Source: Rickettsiales bacterium (GTDB lineage Bacteria > Pseudomonadota > Alphaproteobacteria > Rickettsiales > Deianiraeaceae). Taken from it: DNA of 14,789 nucleotides. Below, piece after piece: positions 1 to 8,167 of the stretch; position 1 is the stretch's first letter; the number at the start of each line of letters is the position of its first letter. The notes below the pieces were generated by a model. That model saw nothing but the letters and a program-made list of their open reading frames with translations, did no database searches and was not told the origin of the DNA. The stretch covers positions 1 through 14,789 of the forward strand of contig CANDYN010000017.1 of NCBI GenBank assembly GCA_947424985.1. Direction: 5' to 3'. The position numbers were made by a program, and so were the translations under genes.

Positions 1-563
1 CGCGATCTTACGGTTTGGATTATTTTTGATAAGTCGTCACTAATTAGGAAATAATAAATATCATCTTGTGGATCTTCGAGCAGCTTCAGCATTGCGTTTG
101 CGGCTTGTTGATTAAGATAATCTATCTTATTGATTATTATTATTTTACAGTTTGAATATGATGGTTTTAACGATGTAAATTGATTTATTGCGCGAATTTC
201 ATCCACTGTTATTTGGTTTTCATTTGTAATGATCAAAAGATCCGGATGAGTATTTTTTTCAATTAAATTTAGCGATTTTGATTTACTTTTTGCATCAAAA
301 GTTAGGATAAATTTTGCAATATTTAATGCTAAAGCCATTTTACCTATACCTTGGGTACCATAGAAAATATTTGAGTGATGCAATCTATTTTTCTTGAAAA
401 GATTTGTTATTTTTTGAAAAATTTTCTCATGCGTTTCACTTTTTATTTCAGCGATTGGCTCTTCGATTTCTTGTAATTTTTCTTTCATTTGAACTATTTT
501 TTCTTCAGGTTTTACTATTGGAGTTTCTGGAATTTTTTCTTCGACAAGTCCAAATAAATCCAT
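1..563 (-). CDS. holB: DNA polymerase III delta' subunit, 3'-truncated by window edge
   Basis: This is the clamp-loader subunit delta', which helps load the beta clamp on primed DNA. The visible 187 codons start at ATG 563-561 and run off the left edge. After a charged, proline-containing N-terminal stretch of about 50 residues comes the AAA+ core: RLHHSNIFYG, a P-loop-like GTQGIGKM, then HPDLL, ITVDEIR, AANAMLKLLEDP and TVRSR, all typical of HolB in order and spacing. The P-loop keeps Lys but has Met where Thr/Ser is usual. The four-cysteine zinc module normally found between the P-loop and HPDLL is absent, as is common in alphaproteobacteria. The gene starts 4 bases after the glmS stop, so the two are probably co-transcribed. 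The C-terminal collar domain lies outside the window. DnaX would share the AAA+ fold, but the N-terminus and HPDLL favour HolB. Confidence 0.93.
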   Translation of the reverse strand, partial: MDLFGLVEEKIPETPIVKPEEKIVQMKEKLQEIEEPIAEIKSETHEKIFQKITNLFKKNRLHHSNIFYGTQGIGKMALALNIAKFILTFDAKSKSKSLNLIEKNTHPDLLIITNENQITVDEIRAINQFTSLKPSYSNCKIIIINKIDYLNQQAANAMLKLLEDPQDDIYYFLISDDLSKIIQTVRS

Positions 564-567
564 AGAA

Positions 568-2412
568 TTATTCAACCGTTACGGATTTTGCCAAATTCCT
601 TGGTTGATCGATATCACTTCCTTTTTCAAGAGCCGTGAAATATGCTAGAAGTTGCATTGGCAATGAATATGCAATTGAAATTGCATTTGCAGATACAGTT
701 TTTACTTCGATCATTCCTAGGGTTTGGGATGAAAATTTTGAGAAATAATCACACCCGGCTTTGTCGCTAATTAACACAACCCTTCCATCGCGAGAGAAGA
801 TATTTTCTATATTTGATGCTGTTTTGTCGAAAAGGTTCGAGCTTGGTACGGCACAAACAACTGGGATATTTTTGTCAATTAATGCGATTGTTCCGTGTTT
901 TAATTCACCCGCTGGAAGAGCTTCGGAGTGAATATAAGACAATTCTTTCATTTTAAGTGAGCCCTCCATCGCAAGCGAATATGAGATTCCGCGTCCGAGA
1001 TAGAGCATACTTGAATATTCGCGAAGTTTATGGGATATTTTTTGGATATTTTCGATCCAGCTTTTATCATTTAATTTATGTGACATATCAAGAATTGCAT
1101 CTCGCCATTCGGCAACAATTGCAGAGATTTCTTTGATTGTAATGAGCTTTTTTCTTGCCGCGATATCAAGTGCGAGCATTTTTATACAAAGGATTTGTGA
1201 GTTAAAAACCTTTGTTGATGCAACTGCAATTTCAGGCCCGCAGTTTAGTTTAAAATACGCATCGGACATATTTTGCATGGTACTTTCTTCGGTATTCACG
1301 ATTGATAGGACTTTTGCATTGTGTTCTTTGATATATTTTATTGCACCGATTGTATCTGCGGTTTCACCGGATTGAGAAATTGCAATATAGAGTGTATCTT
1401 GTTCGATTATTGCGTCTTTATAACGAAATTCCGAAGCTATATACGATTCACATGGGATTTTTGCATATTTTTCAAAGAAGCTTGATGCAACAAGACCGGC
1501 ATAATATGAAGTTCCACAGGCGATTATTGAAATTCTTTTGACTTTACTGAGGTCGATTTTTGAGATTGCATCGAGAGAAAAACCTTCTTTTTCATCAAAA
1601 CAATGGTTAATTGTTGAAAGTAGGATATTTGGTTGATCATGGATTTCTTTTAACATGTAATGTTTATATCCATCTTTTCCAACTGCGTTCATTGTCAGAT
1701 TTGATTTAACTATTTCTCTTTTTACGACTTTATTATTTTGATCAAAAATTTCGATCGACTTAAGGCTTGCGAAGCCGAAATCTCCGTCTTTAAAATATAG
1801 GATATCACTTGCAACTGTAATTATACTAAAAGCATCCGATCCCAAGATTATTGCGTTATCCGCAAAGCCCGCAACAAGGGGTGATCCATTTTTTGAGAAC
1901 GCCATTAAATCCGGCTCGTCTTGGCAAATTGCAACGATTGCATAAGCGCCTTTTAGTTCTTTGATTACTTTTTTAAATGCAGTTTTGAAATCATCACCTT
2001 TTGACATTAAAAAGTCAATATAAACCGGGATTACTTCTGTATCGGTTTGAGTTTTAAATTTTTTACCGTTATCTTCAAGGAATTTTTTTAATTGGGCATA
2101 GTTTTCAATTATTCCATTATGAATTACGGCGATTTTACCTGAGAAGTGTGGGTGGGCATTTTCTTTTGTAACTTTACCGTGAGTTGCCCATCTTGTGTGC
2201 CCAATTATGATATTTGATTTTGCGTTTTGTTCTTTACAGGCTTGCATTAAATTTTCGATTTTCCCAACCTCTTTTATTACCTTTAGTGTATTATTTTCAA
2301 TAATTGCAATTCCTGATGAGTCATATCCGCGGTATTCAAGTCTTTTTAAGATATCAAGCGATTCATTCACGACATTTTGCTCTTTTCTTATCAATCCAAC
2401 AACTCCGCACAT
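568..2412 (-). CDS. glmS: Glutamine--fructose-6-phosphate aminotransferase (isomerizing)
   Basis: GlmS makes glucosamine-6-phosphate from fructose-6-phosphate and glutamine, the first committed step to UDP-GlcNAc for peptidoglycan and lipid A. The protein is 614 residues, the usual length. The ATG at 2412-2410 was chosen because it places MCGVVG at the N-terminus; the catalytic Cys must become residue 1 after Met removal. An upstream in-frame TTG (2427) would add five residues and bury it. The glutaminase domain shows GHTRWATHG (71-79), HNG (98-100) and an Asp at 124. Two SIS domains follow, with IACGTSYYAG, SQSGETADT, VASTKVFNSQ and GELKHG. The C-terminus DQPRNLAKSVTVE is the canonical end. 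No Shine-Dalgarno is visible, and the leader is too short for a glmS ribozyme. It diverges from fabD and leads into holB. Confidence 0.99.
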   Translation of the reverse strand: MCGVVGLIRKEQNVVNESLDILKRLEYRGYDSSGIAIIENNTLKVIKEVGKIENLMQACKEQNAKSNIIIGHTRWATHGKVTKENAHPHFSGKIAVIHNGIIENYAQLKKFLEDNGKKFKTQTDTEVIPVYIDFLMSKGDDFKTAFKKVIKELKGAYAIVAICQDEPDLMAFSKNGSPLVAGFADNAIILGSDAFSIITVASDILYFKDGDFGFASLKSIEIFDQNNKVVKREIVKSNLTMNAVGKDGYKHYMLKEIHDQPNILLSTINHCFDEKEGFSLDAISKIDLSKVKRISIIACGTSYYAGLVASSFFEKYAKIPCESYIASEFRYKDAIIEQDTLYIAISQSGETADTIGAIKYIKEHNAKVLSIVNTEESTMQNMSDAYFKLNCGPEIAVASTKVFNSQILCIKMLALDIAARKKLITIKEISAIVAEWRDAILDMSHKLNDKSWIENIQKISHKLREYSSMLYLGRGISYSLAMEGSLKMKELSYIHSEALPAGELKHGTIALIDKNIPVVCAVPSSNLFDKTASNIENIFSRDGRVVLISDKAGCDYFSKFSSQTLGMIEVKTVSANAISIAYSLPMQLLAYFTALEKGSDIDQPRNLAKSVTVE

Positions 2413-2420
2413 AATTTTAC

Positions 2421-2448
2421 TAGACAATAAAAATTTATACTTTATGAT
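2421..2448 (+). promoter_or_regulatory. Predicted sigma-70 promoter for fabD operon
   Basis: A TAGACA -35 (2421-2426) and TATGAT -10 (2443-2448) are separated by 16 bases, each one mismatch from consensus. Transcription would begin near 2455, about 16 bases before the ATG at 2471. The earlier in-frame ATGs at 2444 and 2450 would then lie inside or next to the -10 and could not be used, which supports the 2471 start. The element sits within the short leader of the divergent glmS gene. AT-rich DNA gives chance matches, so confidence is moderate. Confidence 0.5.
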
Positions 2449-2470
2449 AATGGGAAATATTTTAAAATCA

Positions 2471-3424
2471 ATGGTTAAAATAACAATTTTTGCTTTTCCG
2501 GGTCAGGGTTCACAGTATTTAGGAATGGGTAAAAGTGTTTATGAAAACTATGCTTGTTCAAGAGCAGTTTTTGACGAAGTTGACGATGCGCTTGGTTTTA
2601 AATTATCAAAAGTAATTTTTGAATCAACTCAGGAAGAGGTTACGCTGACTTACAATGCACAGCCAGCTTTGATGTGTGTATCAATGGCGATTTTAAAGGC
2701 TATTGAAGAGGAAGCGGGAAAAAAGATTGATGCAATGGCTTCTATGTTATGTGGGCATTCCCTTGGGGAATATTCTGCTCTTTGTGCGGCCGGGTCTATG
2801 ACGATTTCAGATACGGCAAAGATTTTATCAATTCGTGGGCATGCCATGAATAATGCATCACCTGCTGGGACTGGTGGAATGGCTGCGATAATCGGTGCGA
2901 AATACGATACTCAGATCAATGAATTACTTGAGTCTGCGAAGCTTGAGGGGGAAGTTTTGGTTGTTGCAAACGACAATTCTTTTGGACAAACAGTTATTTC
3001 TGGCTCCATTGCTTCGATTGAAAAAGCTATTGAAATTGCAAAAGAAATGGGAATAAAAAGAGCGATTAAGTTGCCGGTTTCCGGTCCTTTTCATTCGCCT
3101 TTAATGAAAAAAGCAAGAGAGGAAATGCAAATTGCACTTGAGGATGTTAAGATTTTAGATCCAAAGATTCCTGTGATTGCGAATTATACGGCAAAAGCCA
3201 CAACGAATGCGGCAGAAATTCGTGATTTACTTGTGCATCAGATTACAGGAACAGTTCGTTGGAGGGAGTCGATTGAATACGCTGAAAGCTTAGGATATGA
3301 AAGACTTTTCGAGATTGGGTCAGGTAAGGTTTTAAACGGACTTACGAAGCGTATTTCGGAAAAGATAAATGCAATATCAATTGAAACAAAAGATGAAATA
3401 CTTGAAAACAAAGATATTTTATAA
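2471..3424 (+). CDS. fabD: Malonyl-CoA:ACP transacylase
   Basis: FabD moves malonyl groups from CoA to acyl carrier protein, supplying the elongation substrate of type II fatty acid synthesis in the cytoplasm. The 317-residue protein has the usual length. It opens with FAFPGQGSQYLGMG, has the nucleophile motif GHSLGEYSAL with Ser97, the RGHAMNNA segment, GTGGMAAIIG, and the catalytic His208 in GPFHSP. The reading frame stays open upstream to 2195, inside the glmS region, but homology begins at the FPGQGSQ block, so that extension is not real. ATGs at 2444 and 2450 are possible alternatives; 2471 fits family N-termini and the predicted promoter. Its 3' end overlaps the next gene by 32 bases. 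It is the first gene of a four-gene plus-strand run and is not accompanied here by other fab genes. Confidence 0.98.
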   Translation: MVKITIFAFPGQGSQYLGMGKSVYENYACSRAVFDEVDDALGFKLSKVIFESTQEEVTLTYNAQPALMCVSMAILKAIEEEAGKKIDAMASMLCGHSLGEYSALCAAGSMTISDTAKILSIRGHAMNNASPAGTGGMAAIIGAKYDTQINELLESAKLEGEVLVVANDNSFGQTVISGSIASIEKAIEIAKEMGIKRAIKLPVSGPFHSPLMKKAREEMQIALEDVKILDPKIPVIANYTAKATTNAAEIRDLLVHQITGTVRWRESIEYAESLGYERLFEIGSGKVLNGLTKRISEKINAISIETKDEILENKDIL

Positions 3425-4982
3425 AATATTTTTAACATTTTGGTTAGTTTTTAACGCAAATTTATCGTTTGCTGCCGGTACTTTGGTTGTTCGAGATATT
3501 GAAACTGAGGAGTTTTTAAGAGAAATTTCGGCGCCCTTGATTGAACAAGAATTAGTTGCTTCGGGAAGCGTGGATCGTGCATTTCAAAGTGGAATTAAGA
3601 ATGGTGAAAAGCCGATCCAGACTTTTCGTCCGACTTTTTCTCTTACAAGTCGTGGGATAAAAGCAGTTCCTGTAAATCAGTTACCACAATTTAAAGAAAA
3701 TCCGTTTCCGAGAGTAAATTCTGGTGCACTTTTCTCAAAACCAAAGAAGCAGAAGCCGCAAAATATTGAGCTTTTTTTAATAAATGACGATGCTTTAAAC
3801 GCATTTGTAACAAATGGGAAAAAAGTATTTGTTTTTTCGGGTTTAATCACTGCTTATGATAATTCAAATTTACTTCGTGGGGTTTTAGCTCATGAGCTTT
3901 CGCATATTTTCGCTGCACATTTAACAAGAAGCGCGATCAACGCTGATATTGCAAGGAAGGATGCGGCAGTTGGTGGGGGATTTATGACGCTTTTAACTCT
4001 TGCATCGGGTGGAAGTGGGATGGCTGCTGGTTTAACGAGTTTATTTTCGGCTACGACAATTGCGAATTCTACCATGCTTGAGTTTTCGCGGGAATATGAA
4101 AAAGAAGCGGATTCAAAGGCTTTGCGTAACCTTATGATGCTTGGATATAGCGCACATGGGTTGCTTGATTTGATGAACGATTTTAAGTCAAAGATGGCCG
4201 GTGGTGAAATTCCACAGATTTATCGATATTTTTCTACCCATCCGCTGCCGGACGAGAGATATGCAATAATTTTACGATCTGCTTCAAATGAGGATCAAAC
4301 CACTCTCAGAATTGATTTAGCTGTTGAAGATAAATTCCAAAGGGTAAAGGCTAAAATTTTAGGAATCAACGGGTTTTTACAAAATTATACACCGATATCA
4401 ACGAGATATTCGGGGCTGCCGAGTCAGCTTTCATCGAAGTTAAATTTTTATTCAAGATATCGCGAACTTTTTTATTATTTTGGAAAATTTGACTACAAAG
4501 AGACAATAAATATTGGACTTGACCTGTTGCGTTTTGCACCAAATGATGTTTATATTGGTGAAGTTTTGGGGCAATCTTATTGCGCTTTATCTGACATGTC
4601 AAGTGCAGATTATTACTTTGGAATTGTTAGGAGTAAAATTAGGAATAATTTGATTATTGAGTATGAATATGGAGAATGCTTAACAAGGTTTGGGAAAGAG
4701 GATTCCGATATTCAGCGTGGAATTGGAATTTTATATGCTTCGCATTTATTAAATCTTGACGAAAAAGAGATTAGCGATTTGATTATTAAGGCTTGTCAAA
4801 AAATTGAAAATCGCGGAGTGCGTGGGCTTTCTGAGTTGATGAGTGCCAAGGAGTCTGCGAAGATATTAGCTGGCGAGACAAAAGCTATTGAGACCTTAGA
4901 AAAGGTAATTTACGACAAAGATTTTGAAAATTTTGAATATAAAAATCAGGTTTTAGCTTATTATAACGAGCTCAAAAATTAG
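3393..4982 (+). CDS. Secreted M48-family zinc metalloprotease with TPR-like C-terminus
   Basis: A periplasmic zinc peptidase of the M48 (BepA/YfgC-like) group, whose members degrade misfolded envelope proteins and assist outer-membrane assembly. With the ATG at 3393 the protein has 529 residues and a signal peptide: basic start, hydrophobic core, and a likely cut after ANLSFA. An ATG at 3369 would add eight residues before it. The family's N-terminal helix (LVVRDIETEEFLREI) is followed by about 65 extra residues rich in Pro, Lys and Arg, then the usual LINDDALNAFV. Zinc ligands are His167 and His171 (HELSH) and Glu236 (E-x3-D). THPLPDER, typical of the family, follows. The C-terminal part has weak helical repeats resembling TPRs. 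The start overlaps fabD by 32 bases and no ribosome-binding site is clear, so the start is less certain than the family call. Confidence 0.93.
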   Translation: MKYLKTKIFYKIFLTFWLVFNANLSFAAGTLVVRDIETEEFLREISAPLIEQELVASGSVDRAFQSGIKNGEKPIQTFRPTFSLTSRGIKAVPVNQLPQFKENPFPRVNSGALFSKPKKQKPQNIELFLINDDALNAFVTNGKKVFVFSGLITAYDNSNLLRGVLAHELSHIFAAHLTRSAINADIARKDAAVGGGFMTLLTLASGGSGMAAGLTSLFSATTIANSTMLEFSREYEKEADSKALRNLMMLGYSAHGLLDLMNDFKSKMAGGEIPQIYRYFSTHPLPDERYAIILRSASNEDQTTLRIDLAVEDKFQRVKAKILGINGFLQNYTPISTRYSGLPSQLSSKLNFYSRYRELFYYFGKFDYKETINIGLDLLRFAPNDVYIGEVLGQSYCALSDMSSADYYFGIVRSKIRNNLIIEYEYGECLTRFGKEDSDIQRGIGILYASHLLNLDEKEISDLIIKACQKIENRGVRGLSELMSAKESAKILAGETKAIETLEKVIYDKDFENFEYKNQVLAYYNELKN

Positions 4983-4983
4983 T

Positions 4984-6645
4984 ATGGATACGGTTTCTGA
5001 GATAAAAAATAAGGTCAAAATTTCGGACATTATTTCAAAAAGATTGAAATTGTCATCAAACGGCGCGAATAGGTTTAAGGCTTGTTGCCCCTTTCATAAT
5101 GAGAAAACTCCATCTTTTCATCTTGATGATGTGCGTGGGATTTACAAATGTTTTGGTTGTGGCGAGAGCGGAGACATGTTCAATTTTATTCAGAAATTTG
5201 ACAATTTAAAGGATTTTTCAAAGACGCTCGAAGTTGTTGCGGATATTGCTGGCGTTGAGGTTACAAAGGTAGTAAAGGACGAAAAAGTTGAGCTTGAGAA
5301 AAAAAAAGCACAGGACATCAACCAATTTGCTTGTGGTATTTTTCAGAAAGATTTACAGGGTGATGAGGTGGCACAGAAATATTTAATTAAAAGAGGCATA
5401 AGTAAGGCAAAAATTGAGGATTTTTGTTTTGGATTTGCGAGGGATTCGTACAATTTTTTGACATCTGAATGTGAAAAAAATGGGTTTAAGCTTGATGATA
5501 TACTTGGATCAGGATTTGCTAAAAAATCCGATAATAACTCGGTTTACACAATTTTTCGAAATAGAATTATAATTCCGATATTTGACGTTTTAGGCAAGTG
5601 CATTGGCTTTGGCGGGCGGGCCATGAGTGATGATGTTTTACCGAAATACATAAATTCTTTTGAAAGCAAGGTTTTTAAAAAGGGGAAAATGCTTTACAAT
5701 TTAAACAGGGCGATTAAGAAAAAGTCGGACTTTGTCGTGGTTTGTGAAGGATATATGGATGCGATTTCACTTGATATTGCAGGGTTTGCAGCCGTTGCCC
5801 CACTTGGGACTTCGATTACACTTGACCAGATTTTACTTGTAAAAAAATATTTCAAAAAAGTTGTTTTTTGGATGGACAGTGACGAGGCTGGGAGGGTATC
5901 GCAATTAAAGTCTGCAAATTTAACTTTGGGGGTTGTAGATGAAACTTTTACGGCTTGTTTTGTATTACAAAAAGACGGGAAGGATCCGGACGATTATGTT
6001 CGAAAAATGGGAAAAACTGCAACGCTTGATTTGATAAATAATGGGGCTTTATTGCATGATTTTTTATGGCAAAATTTATCAAAAAATATCGATTTTAAAA
6101 ATCCGAACGACAATGCTAAATTACAAACCGGTATTACGAATACGCTGAATTTATTAGTGAATGAAAGTTTAAAAAAGGAGTATTCATTTTTTTTTAAGAA
6201 CAAGATTTATTTATCAAAATATCAAAAAACATTTGAAGTAAAAGAGGAAACAAAAAAACCGGAGATAAAGGCTGAAAATTTAAGTAAAAAAGATAAATTA
6301 CAGGTTTTTATGATGAAAATTTTATCGCAAAAGAAGGAGCTTTTGGAGCATGTCGAATTTGATTTTGAATTAGATGAAAAATTTGGTGAGGTTTTTGCAA
6401 ATATTTTAGAAAATAACGAGGATTTATCGGATATTTTTGATATTTACGGGATTAATTTCTCGATTATTTGTGATGATGAGAGGGCGGGTAATCAATTTGC
6501 AAGATTTTGTATTGAATATAAGGCAATTTTACTTGAAGAAGAGGTTAAAAAGGCGATTTCAGGAGGAGGCGATTTAAGGCGAATTAAAATTTTAAACGAG
6601 GAGAGAAAAAAAATTCTTGAAAAATTAAAAATGTACAATATATAG
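4984..6645 (+). CDS. dnaG: DNA primase
   Basis: DnaG synthesises the RNA primers for chromosome replication together with the DnaB helicase. It has 553 residues, somewhat short for the family. The CHC2 zinc-binding domain at the N-terminus has ligands Cys35, His38, Cys56 and Cys59 in CPFHNEKTPSF and CFGCGESGD. The RNA polymerase core includes FGGRAMSDD, and the TOPRIM fold carries VVCEGYMDAI (Glu255) and the metal-binding DSDEAG (Asp298 and Asp300), then DGKDPDDYV. The C-terminal helicase-binding region (after about 430) is Lys/Glu-rich and poorly conserved, as expected. The start codon follows the protease stop by one base, suggesting translational coupling. The coding sequence has a run of nine A (around 5299-5307) and one of nine T (around 6187-6195), potential slippage or sequencing-error sites. 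rpoD, the usual alphaproteobacterial neighbour, does not follow. Confidence 0.99.
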   Translation: MDTVSEIKNKVKISDIISKRLKLSSNGANRFKACCPFHNEKTPSFHLDDVRGIYKCFGCGESGDMFNFIQKFDNLKDFSKTLEVVADIAGVEVTKVVKDEKVELEKKKAQDINQFACGIFQKDLQGDEVAQKYLIKRGISKAKIEDFCFGFARDSYNFLTSECEKNGFKLDDILGSGFAKKSDNNSVYTIFRNRIIIPIFDVLGKCIGFGGRAMSDDVLPKYINSFESKVFKKGKMLYNLNRAIKKKSDFVVVCEGYMDAISLDIAGFAAVAPLGTSITLDQILLVKKYFKKVVFWMDSDEAGRVSQLKSANLTLGVVDETFTACFVLQKDGKDPDDYVRKMGKTATLDLINNGALLHDFLWQNLSKNIDFKNPNDNAKLQTGITNTLNLLVNESLKKEYSFFFKNKIYLSKYQKTFEVKEETKKPEIKAENLSKKDKLQVFMMKILSQKKELLEHVEFDFELDEKFGEVFANILENNEDLSDIFDIYGINFSIICDDERAGNQFARFCIEYKAILLEEEVKKAISGGGDLRRIKILNEERKKILEKLKMYNI

Positions 6646-6664
6646 ATGAATATAGCGTTAGAAT

Positions 6665-8167
6665 ATGAAGAAAAATACGGATGTTATATTTAAACAAATT
6701 TTGGTTTTTACTATGAAAAATAAAACACACCTTTTAACTATTTTTGCAATTTTATCGGGAATTTTTTTGATAATTTTTACTCCAAACAGTAGCTGTAAAC
6801 AGGCCGATATTGCAAAGGAAAGGCAGCAAAAAAACGTTTGTGGGTATGATTTTTCATCGGGGTATTCATCTTTAGTTGAAAAGATTTTACCGGGCGTTGT
6901 AAATATTTCAACAACTGCAGTCATCGACAAAAGGCATTTTGCAATTGATGATTTATTTGGATCTTTTTTTGGAAGAAATCAGTTTTTTCAGGATGTTCCA
7001 CATAAAAAAAAGAAGGAAAGGTTGTCAATTTTAGGTTCAGGATTTATATTGGACAAAGATGGACACATTATAACAAACTACCACGTTTTAAAGGATGCAA
7101 CGGAGATTTTAATTACAACACAAGATCAAAAAGAGTATAAGGCAAATCTGATTGGGTTTGACGAAGCGAGTGATTTAGCGGTTATTCGTGCTGATATTAA
7201 AAATCCGAAATTTGTTAGCTTTGGCAGCTCTAATGAAGCAAAAATTGGTGATTTTGTTTTAACGATTGGGAATCCTTTTGGGCTTGGTGGAACGGTTACG
7301 CAGGGGATTATTTCGGGAAAATCAAGGCATATTTCGGGTGATAATCCGTATGATAATTTTATTCAAACCGATGCTCCGATAAATCATGGGAATTCCGGTG
7401 GACCGATGTTTAATCTTTGTGGTGAAGTTATTGGGATAAATACGGCAATTATCAGCCCTACTGGAGGTAGTGTTGGGCTTGGTTTTGCGATTGCATCCGA
7501 CTTTGCAAAAGGAATTATTGAGAAATTAAAAAATAAAGAAAAGATACCTCGTGCTGTACTCGGAGTTTCAATAAGAATTTTAAATGTTGATGCCAAAGAG
7601 GCTTTAGGGGCTGAGGGTTTTGATGGAGTTTTTGTTGAAAGTATTGTGAAAGGTGGAGCGGCGGAGAAAGCCGGGGTTAAATCCGGAGATATAATTTTAT
7701 CTGTAAATGCTATTGTGATCAAAGATCCTTCGAATCTTGCTTCGTATATTGCATCGAAAAAAATTGGTGATAAGATTGAGCTTGAAATTTTAAGAGATGG
7801 CAAGAAAATTAAAATAACTGTTAATTTGGTCGAGAAAGTTGACGAGAAAAAAATAAACGAAAAAGAAAATGTTAACGGTTTTGGAATTAGCGTGTCTGAG
7901 CTTTCAAGAAAAATCAGGATTTCACTTCGAATTCCCGAGGAGGTATCAGACGGCGTAATTGTAACCGATATTAGGAACGAGAAAATTATTGAGTATGATG
8001 TTTTGAAAGAGTATGATTTAATAACCCACGTTAACGGAGTTGAGGTAAAATCAGTTGCAGATTTTGATTTGGCATATAAGAATTTTGCTAAATCTGGACG
8101 TAAGAATGTTCTATTTAAGATATATCGCAATGGATCTTGGGAGTCTATTGTTTTACTTGTTAGATGA
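6665..8167 (+). CDS. degP: DegP/HtrA (Do-family) periplasmic serine endoprotease
   Basis: An HtrA-family protease and chaperone that removes misfolded proteins in the cell envelope. The 500-residue protein has one hydrophobic segment (about residues 21-39), acting as a signal peptide or membrane anchor, followed by Cys44; the NSSC sequence is a poor lipobox. The trypsin-like domain carries the triad His140 (TNYHVLKDA), Asp170 (EASDLAVIR) and Ser244 (NHGNSGGP). Two PDZ domains follow, about 297-395 and 405-500. The LA-loop region (about 92-120) is shorter than in E. coli DegP, so DegQ is an alternative name. An ATG at 6713 would remove 16 residues and give a more ordinary signal peptide; neither start has a Shine-Dalgarno. 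It lies 19 bases after dnaG, and its last 15 bases overlap the convergent gene. Confidence 0.95.
   Translation: MKKNTDVIFKQILVFTMKNKTHLLTIFAILSGIFLIIFTPNSSCKQADIAKERQQKNVCGYDFSSGYSSLVEKILPGVVNISTTAVIDKRHFAIDDLFGSFFGRNQFFQDVPHKKKKERLSILGSGFILDKDGHIITNYHVLKDATEILITTQDQKEYKANLIGFDEASDLAVIRADIKNPKFVSFGSSNEAKIGDFVLTIGNPFGLGGTVTQGIISGKSRHISGDNPYDNFIQTDAPINHGNSGGPMFNLCGEVIGINTAIISPTGGSVGLGFAIASDFAKGIIEKLKNKEKIPRAVLGVSIRILNVDAKEALGAEGFDGVFVESIVKGGAAEKAGVKSGDIILSVNAIVIKDPSNLASYIASKKIGDKIELEILRDGKKIKITVNLVEKVDEKKINEKENVNGFGISVSELSRKIRISLRIPEEVSDGVIVTDIRNEKIIEYDVLKEYDLITHVNGVEVKSVADFDLAYKNFAKSGRKNVLFKIYRNGSWESIVLLVR

Noticed and set aside
2413..2427. TTG start adding five residues to GlmS
   Set aside because: GlmS needs Cys directly after the initiator Met as its N-terminal nucleophile; the extension would abolish glutaminase activity.
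2195..2470. Upstream extension of the fabD frame into the glmS region
   Set aside because: It would be antisense to the conserved glutaminase domain of GlmS and lies before the FabD homology, which begins at MVKITIFAFPGQGSQ.
2413..2470. glmS ribozyme or riboswitch upstream of glmS
   Set aside because: The space before the divergent fabD gene is under 60 bases, far too short for the ribozyme core, and that element is known mainly from Gram-positive bacteria.
6782..6799. DegP as a lipoprotein through Cys44
   Set aside because: The sequence NSSC lacks Leu/Val/Ile at -3 and is not a credible lipobox.
7384..8130. A 248-codon open frame on the minus strand opposite degP
   Set aside because: It is antisense to the conserved PDZ region of degP, is low-complexity Ser/Phe/Ile-rich, and has no recognisable domain; this is typical of shadow frames in AT-rich coding DNA.
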